Positions 59,764 to 64,000 of a DNA stretch of 64,000 bases are shown piece by piece; position 1 is the stretch's first letter, and every line of letters starts with the position of its first letter. This DNA comes from Isoetes taiwanensis. Taxonomy: Eukaryota > Streptophyta > Lycopodiopsida > Isoetales > Isoetaceae. Location of the stretch: positions 33,031 to 97,030 of the forward strand of contig JAJEKV010000752.1 in assembly GCA_021234155.1 (NCBI GenBank), in the 5' to 3' direction. The position numbers were made by a program, and so were the translations under genes. The notes beneath the pieces are model-generated. The model ran no database searches. It had not been told where the DNA came from and saw only the letters and a program-made list of their open reading frames with translations.

Positions 59764-61600
59764 TAGCCACCCAACAAGAACCCCTGATGCCATACCTCTG
59801 CCACAATAGTGAACAATAACGGGGCAAGGGGACATCCTTGTCGAACTCCTCTACCAACAGGAAACACAGCCAATGGTTCTCTCTGAAAAAGCACAGTAGA
59901 CCGAGCAGAAAGATGGAGCTTCATAACATCTCTGGTAAACAACTCTCCAAATCCCAATGTCAGAAGGCATTTTTGTAGGAAATTCCAATATATACTATCA
60001 TAGGCTTTAGCAAAATCCAATTTGAGCAATTCGGGATATACAATGTGCTGACCCTTTAGGCGCGCCCAATACATCCCCTCATAAGCTGCGACCACATTAT
60101 CAAGAATACATCACTTAGGTAAAAATTTTGATCGTGTGAAGGAGATAGATTCTGCCAAGATATCCCTCACTTTCTCTGCCAAGGCTTTAGCAAAGATCTT
60201 GTACACCGTAGATAGCAAAGTTATAGGGTGCCAATCCGAGATGGTTTTAGGCTCTTTGCACTTAGGAATAAGGGAAATGCAACCAGTGTTGATGATCTTG
60301 TCCAAACTCCTGAACTGACGAAACTCAGAGAAAGCATTGAAGACGTCATCACCAAGCCAATTCCAATAAGTTTGGAAAAACTCTGCAGGAAAACAATCAA
60401 AGCCTGGGCACTTATTCTTCTTTAAAGAGTCTACAGTAGAATGCAAGTCATTGACAGTAATACTTGATTCTAATCGAACACACCGCCGTGGAGAAATAAT
60501 AGGATGGATCTTAGATAAAACCGCCTCCTGCATGTCCTCTTGGAAGGCGCAGACCGTCGACAAAAAAAAATGAAAAATGATAAAAGGAACCGCCTCACCA
60601 AAAGATCGAAATTTTAGAGCCATCGGGTAGAAGTAGCTTAAGATATGGAGCTTGACACACGCCTTCTCCTTGCCGGCCCTAAAGAAAAAAAAGTGAGAGC
60701 ACCTATCTCTCAATTTAAACCGGCCCAAACCGCCTTTTAACGCCAGCTTGAGTTGCCTCAGATCGACTCAATGTTTCTTATTTCTGCTAATAACTCTTTC
60801 TCTCGTATACCTAATGAAGAGGCTTGTAAACGACACATTTGAAGCTCCATATACAAAGCTAGTAGCCGGCCTCTAGTTACCGGAGCCTTCCTACGTCCCC
60901 ACTGCTTAGCAAAGGATTTAACTGCTGCCAAAGCATCAACAACCCCAGACATACCTCAAAGACGAGAAAATGTACAGGACCAGGCATGCCTACAGCCATC
61001 AGTAAACTCAGGGTCTGACAAATATCGAGTGTTAAGCTTGAAATAGGTTCTTGTAGATCGTCTATGCACTGGCGCTGTAACCAAAAGCCATTGTGGATTG
61101 TGATCAGATATGGAACTATCCAACATATTTGTCCTTTGCAAGTTACCCAGTAAGCCAGTAGCTATTACATTATAATATCCATGATCGTGCCGAGCGTAAG
61201 CTCTACCTGGTCCAGTCTAGCCATTGCACTACGTAAAAGATTGGTCTCTGTCAACCTCTACCATTCTGCAATCCAGCACAAGCTGCCTCCACTGCTCACG
61301 TTCAAATCTCTGAACAACCTGTGTACCCCTACCACACTTATCCGCTTCAAACTCAACCACATTAAAATAATCAACTAGTAGCCATGCTACATTATGACCG
61401 AGCTGCATAATCTTAGTCCATAAAGTGGCCCACAGTGAGCCTCACTGACATGGCTGAGTAGGTGCATACACATTCACAATCCCCCACTCTTGCCCCTTAT
61501 CCATCCATTTGACTATTATCCACCGTCCAAATCTGTCTACTTGAGTAAAAGTAACATTAAGGGAAGGTTTCTAAGCAGTGAGGACTCTAGCCTTAGCTGA
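59764..61600 (-). mobile_element. LINE, 5' half (endonuclease and reverse transcriptase)
   Basis: Minus strand in order. Endonuclease/exonuclease/phosphatase domain (about 61560-60960): WGIVNVYAPTQP, a VAWLLVDYFNVVE stretch for the usual GDFN, and SDHNPQWLLV. Then the linker. Then reverse transcriptase: NDLHSTVDSLKKNKCPGFDC (about 60430), SLIPKCKEPKTISDWHPITL (60230-60290), LLKLDFAKAYDSIYWNFLQK (59980-60040), GVRQGCPLAPLLFTIVAEVW (about 59800). The endonuclease plus reverse transcriptase order marks an L1-type plant LINE. The YADD-containing segment is missing at the junction with the insertion. Stops and frameshifts occur, for example near 60100 and 60960. The 5' end cannot be fixed because a SINE-like repeat abuts it. 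Confidence 0.9.
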
Positions 61601-61601
61601 G

Positions 61602-61800
61602 TTAGATAGATAGATAGATATATAGATAGTATTTTAACGTCACGCCACTAGGGCAAAGATCAACTGGACATGTGACCACACACCACACTACATTGCTCAG
61701 TTGGGCCCTTCCCCCAACCACTTTAGAAGAAGCAACCAAAACATTGTAATTAGGGACCCACAATTGCAGCCAGCTTCTGCACCCCACCTTTACAGCACTT
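61602..61800 (-). mobile_element. SINE-like repeat, copy 2
   Basis: On the minus strand it reads AAAGTGGTTGGGGGAAGG, GTCACATGTCC and GTGGCGTGACGTTAAAAT (61631-61648), followed by a (TATC)n tail (61602-61630). The same parts in the same order make copy 1 at 44046-44247. A different simple tail in each copy is typical of SINEs with variable 3' ends. The 5' border is uncertain. Confidence 0.5.
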
Positions 61801-63333
61801 GTGCTCTTGAAGACAGCAAAAATCCATTGGAAACTTAGACAGATAATTAGATAGCCTGCTCCTTTTACATGGGAAAGAAGCTATGAAGGTTTATAAGATA
61901 AATTTCTTCATAGACATTGCCTCCTCCTCCTCCCTCCTCCTCCTCCTCCTCCTCCTCGCATTCACTCCCTCTTTTATTTCGTTTTGCGCTACCGCCACTT
62001 TGTTCTTTACTGAAGTTGGGTCTAATCAGACTACACGATGATTTAGGTGTATGAAGTGTTGTCATAGTGTCCATGAACTTCGCGACGTGCTCAAGTTTGA
62101 AGTGTAGGGAGTGTGTTGGCATGAAAGATGATTGTGCTTAAGGCTACATCACAACACGTGTTGAGAGTCACATAATGACGTCTATGTTTCACGAGTTCAC
62201 ACCTATGAATAATTTACTAGCTAATGCATCTGACTTCATCAGGGGCTTGGGTCTAAGCTATATAACATTAACTTTGGATGCTCTCTATCCACCACTGGTG
62301 AGTGTACTATATATGCAAATGTACTTTGTCACGTTCACATATGGTTTCCTTACCTCTTTCACGTGCATTATTAATCTCACTCCCGTGGTTGCAAATTATA
62401 TTTCGGCCCTCTATGTCTTTTTACTTTTGTCTGCTAATTTTTTTTTTCCATAGTCATTGGTCCTGCTCCTTTGCAACATAATGTTGGAACATGCCCGTGC
62501 TAGGGTATAATCTTCCATCTCCTCCTGTATGCAAAGGCTGTTGCAATCCTGAAATTCTTTAGATATATGTTGAACATATGTCACCTCATTGTGAGAAATG
62601 GCTGCCAGCAGAAGAAGCTAAGCACTATTCTATTGCAGACAACATTGCTAACTTATCGGTTTCCAAAAGTTTGGTTGCCAAAAAAATAGAAATACATAAA
62701 TCGACACAACGTTCATCTCTTAAATGTTCTATCACTTAAAAACGACATGCCACCATCTCTGGCAATTACATACAAGTTATGTTAACCTCTCCATTTGAAC
62801 CAACACATTACATCATTTATCTTCTCAACGAATATCCTTTACAACACATGGCACAACCACTATCTATTAAAAGGCAAGGCACATTTTTTTGAAAATGGCA
62901 CCACTCAACTTTCTTATATTCATGATATAATTGACAACATTTTAAATTTTCCGCCCCATATAATTGTATTGCCTTTTCCTTCCTTACTTATTACATGGAA
63001 GCGACGTGTGCTAAAAAAAATTACTATGCATTAATGGCGGATCGGGGCTTTTTAGGAACCCGCTTCAGTGTCCGATTCACATTTGGAACTTGCTTCCCAA
63101 GCAGTGAACGACAAATTCCGGGAACCCTTGCAGCCTCCCTGTTGAAATCAAGAATTTTTTATATAAAAAAATTTCTTAGGAACTTTTTCGGTAAAAAATC
63201 ATCGAATTCTTCACATTTTCCGGCTGAAAACTAGTTTTTTGCTTAATGCTCCCTGCTAGCTCAAATTATGTAGAAAATTTAATTTTCTCAGACAGTTTAT
63301 GTCAATCGTTCCTAAGTCACGCAGTCTTTGAAT
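61801..63333. other. No recognised gene; (CTC)n tract
   Basis: A (CTC)n repeat at 61917-61958 produces a Glu-run in a minus frame (61865-62122). A plus frame at 62175-62453 (92 codons) is strongly hydrophobic but lacks motifs or signals of a real gene. Confidence 0.35.
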
Positions 63334-63705
63334 GTCATAAATGAAAAAAGCACATGTCATGATAATTCACACTATCTCGAATGACGAAAAAAACACATGT
63401 CAATTTTGCAAACTCATCATTATTGCACATAATCATTCAAAATCGATGTCATAAATGAAAAAGGCACATGTCATGATAATTCACACTATCTCGAACGAAA
63501 AAAGACATGTCAATTTTTTGGCCGACTCATCATTATTGCACATAATCATTCAAAATCAATGTCATAAATGAAAAAAGCACATATCATAATAATTCACACT
63601 ATCTCGAATAACGAGAAAAACACATGTCAATTTTGCACACTCATCATTATTGCACATTATCATTCAAAATTGATGTTATGAATAAAAGGCACATGTCATG
63701 ATTAT
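63334..63705. repeat. Tandem array, period about 114 bp, 3.3 copies
   Basis: Units start at 63334, 63448, 63561 and 63675 (partial). Shared words are GTCATAAATGAAAAA, GCACATGTCATGATAATTCA, CACTATCTCGAA, CACATGTCAATTTT and CTCATCATTATTGCACAT. Units differ by point changes and short indels. Confidence 0.95.
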
Positions 63706-64000
63706 ATTAATGATATTTGATATTATTTACATGTGGCTTAAAAAAACACGCGTGCGGAAGGAAGGTAATGACATATGTCGATTGTCGAGATAGACTTCGC
63801 TTTCAACGATTGCCTATGAAAGATATATATGTGGCTTAGAATGTAAAGCAATTGGTGTAAAATAGCCTTTGATTAGTGACACGATCGATTTCATCTAAAG
63901 TCACAAAGAGAAATATTGGCCGGGGGAGTTTATGTTTTACATTATTTACAACATGCACCATTTTATACATAGAATCTTTTGTTAATGGGCAATATATTAA
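63706..64000. other. No recognisable feature
   Basis: AT-rich sequence to the window edge without a supported frame. Confidence 0.3.

Noticed and set aside
61865-62122. Acidic protein with a Glu run
   Set aside because: The Glu run is a (CTC)n microsatellite read on the minus strand.
63334-63705. CRISPR-like array
   Set aside because: Units are contiguous 114-bp repeats with no unique spacers, and the DNA is plant nuclear.

Overview
The window looks like nuclear DNA of a land plant with a large, repeat-rich genome. The evidence is plant-type spliced exons, degenerate Ty3/gypsy and LINE elements, CACTA-type MITEs, and an intronless phenylalanine ammonia-lyase (PAL) copy. PAL without an intron is usual in gymnosperms, so a conifer or other gymnosperm is my best guess, but this is inference. 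I see no clearly intact host gene. Almost everything is a mobile element or a decayed gene.

Layout. 1-775 (minus) holds two exons of a decayed FCP1/NLI-phosphatase-like gene that runs off the left edge. 1.1-3.8 kb holds simple and diverged repeats, including a striking CACATGTG/CACATATG-rich block at 2.2-2.6 kb. 4.0-12.1 kb is a Ty3/gypsy array on the plus strand: integrase tail, LTR, internal region, LTR. The middle LTR is shared, as expected after unequal recombination between LTRs. 12.7 kb holds a nearly perfect 58-bp-arm hairpin. 17.2-18.6 kb has unrecognised coding-like exons. 18.7-19.6 kb is a 5'-truncated LINE with a clean target-site duplication. 19.6-28.1 kb is largely featureless.

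The centrepiece is 28,129-39,354, an 11.2-kb DNA transposon. It has 27-bp terminal inverted repeats (one mismatch) flanked by a 4-bp ATTT duplication. On the plus strand it carries a decayed DDE-type transposase. On the minus strand it carries a multi-exon gene with a coiled coil, a RING-like Cys/His cluster and an FCP1-type phosphatase-like domain. The 4-bp duplication would fit the Sola superfamily, but that placement is tentative. A transposon-borne RING/FCP1-like partner gene is the most novel thing here, and a second FCP1-like fragment at the left edge raises the question of a family.

39.4-48 kb holds a pair of 275-bp direct repeats bracketing a SINE-like repeat and the PAL pseudogene (minus). 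51.1 kb has a single SNF2-helicase exon. 52.8-53.2 kb has a decayed NAD-isocitrate dehydrogenase copy. 55.4 kb has a complete CACTA-type MITE. 55.65-61.6 kb is a LINE on the minus strand, split by a 2.4-kb insertion bracketed by an exact 9-bp repeat. The window ends with a second SINE-like copy and a 114-bp tandem array.

The genes do not form a pathway. They are independent relics in a retrotransposon-dominated intergenic landscape. All calls rest on reading the sequence; no searches were run.
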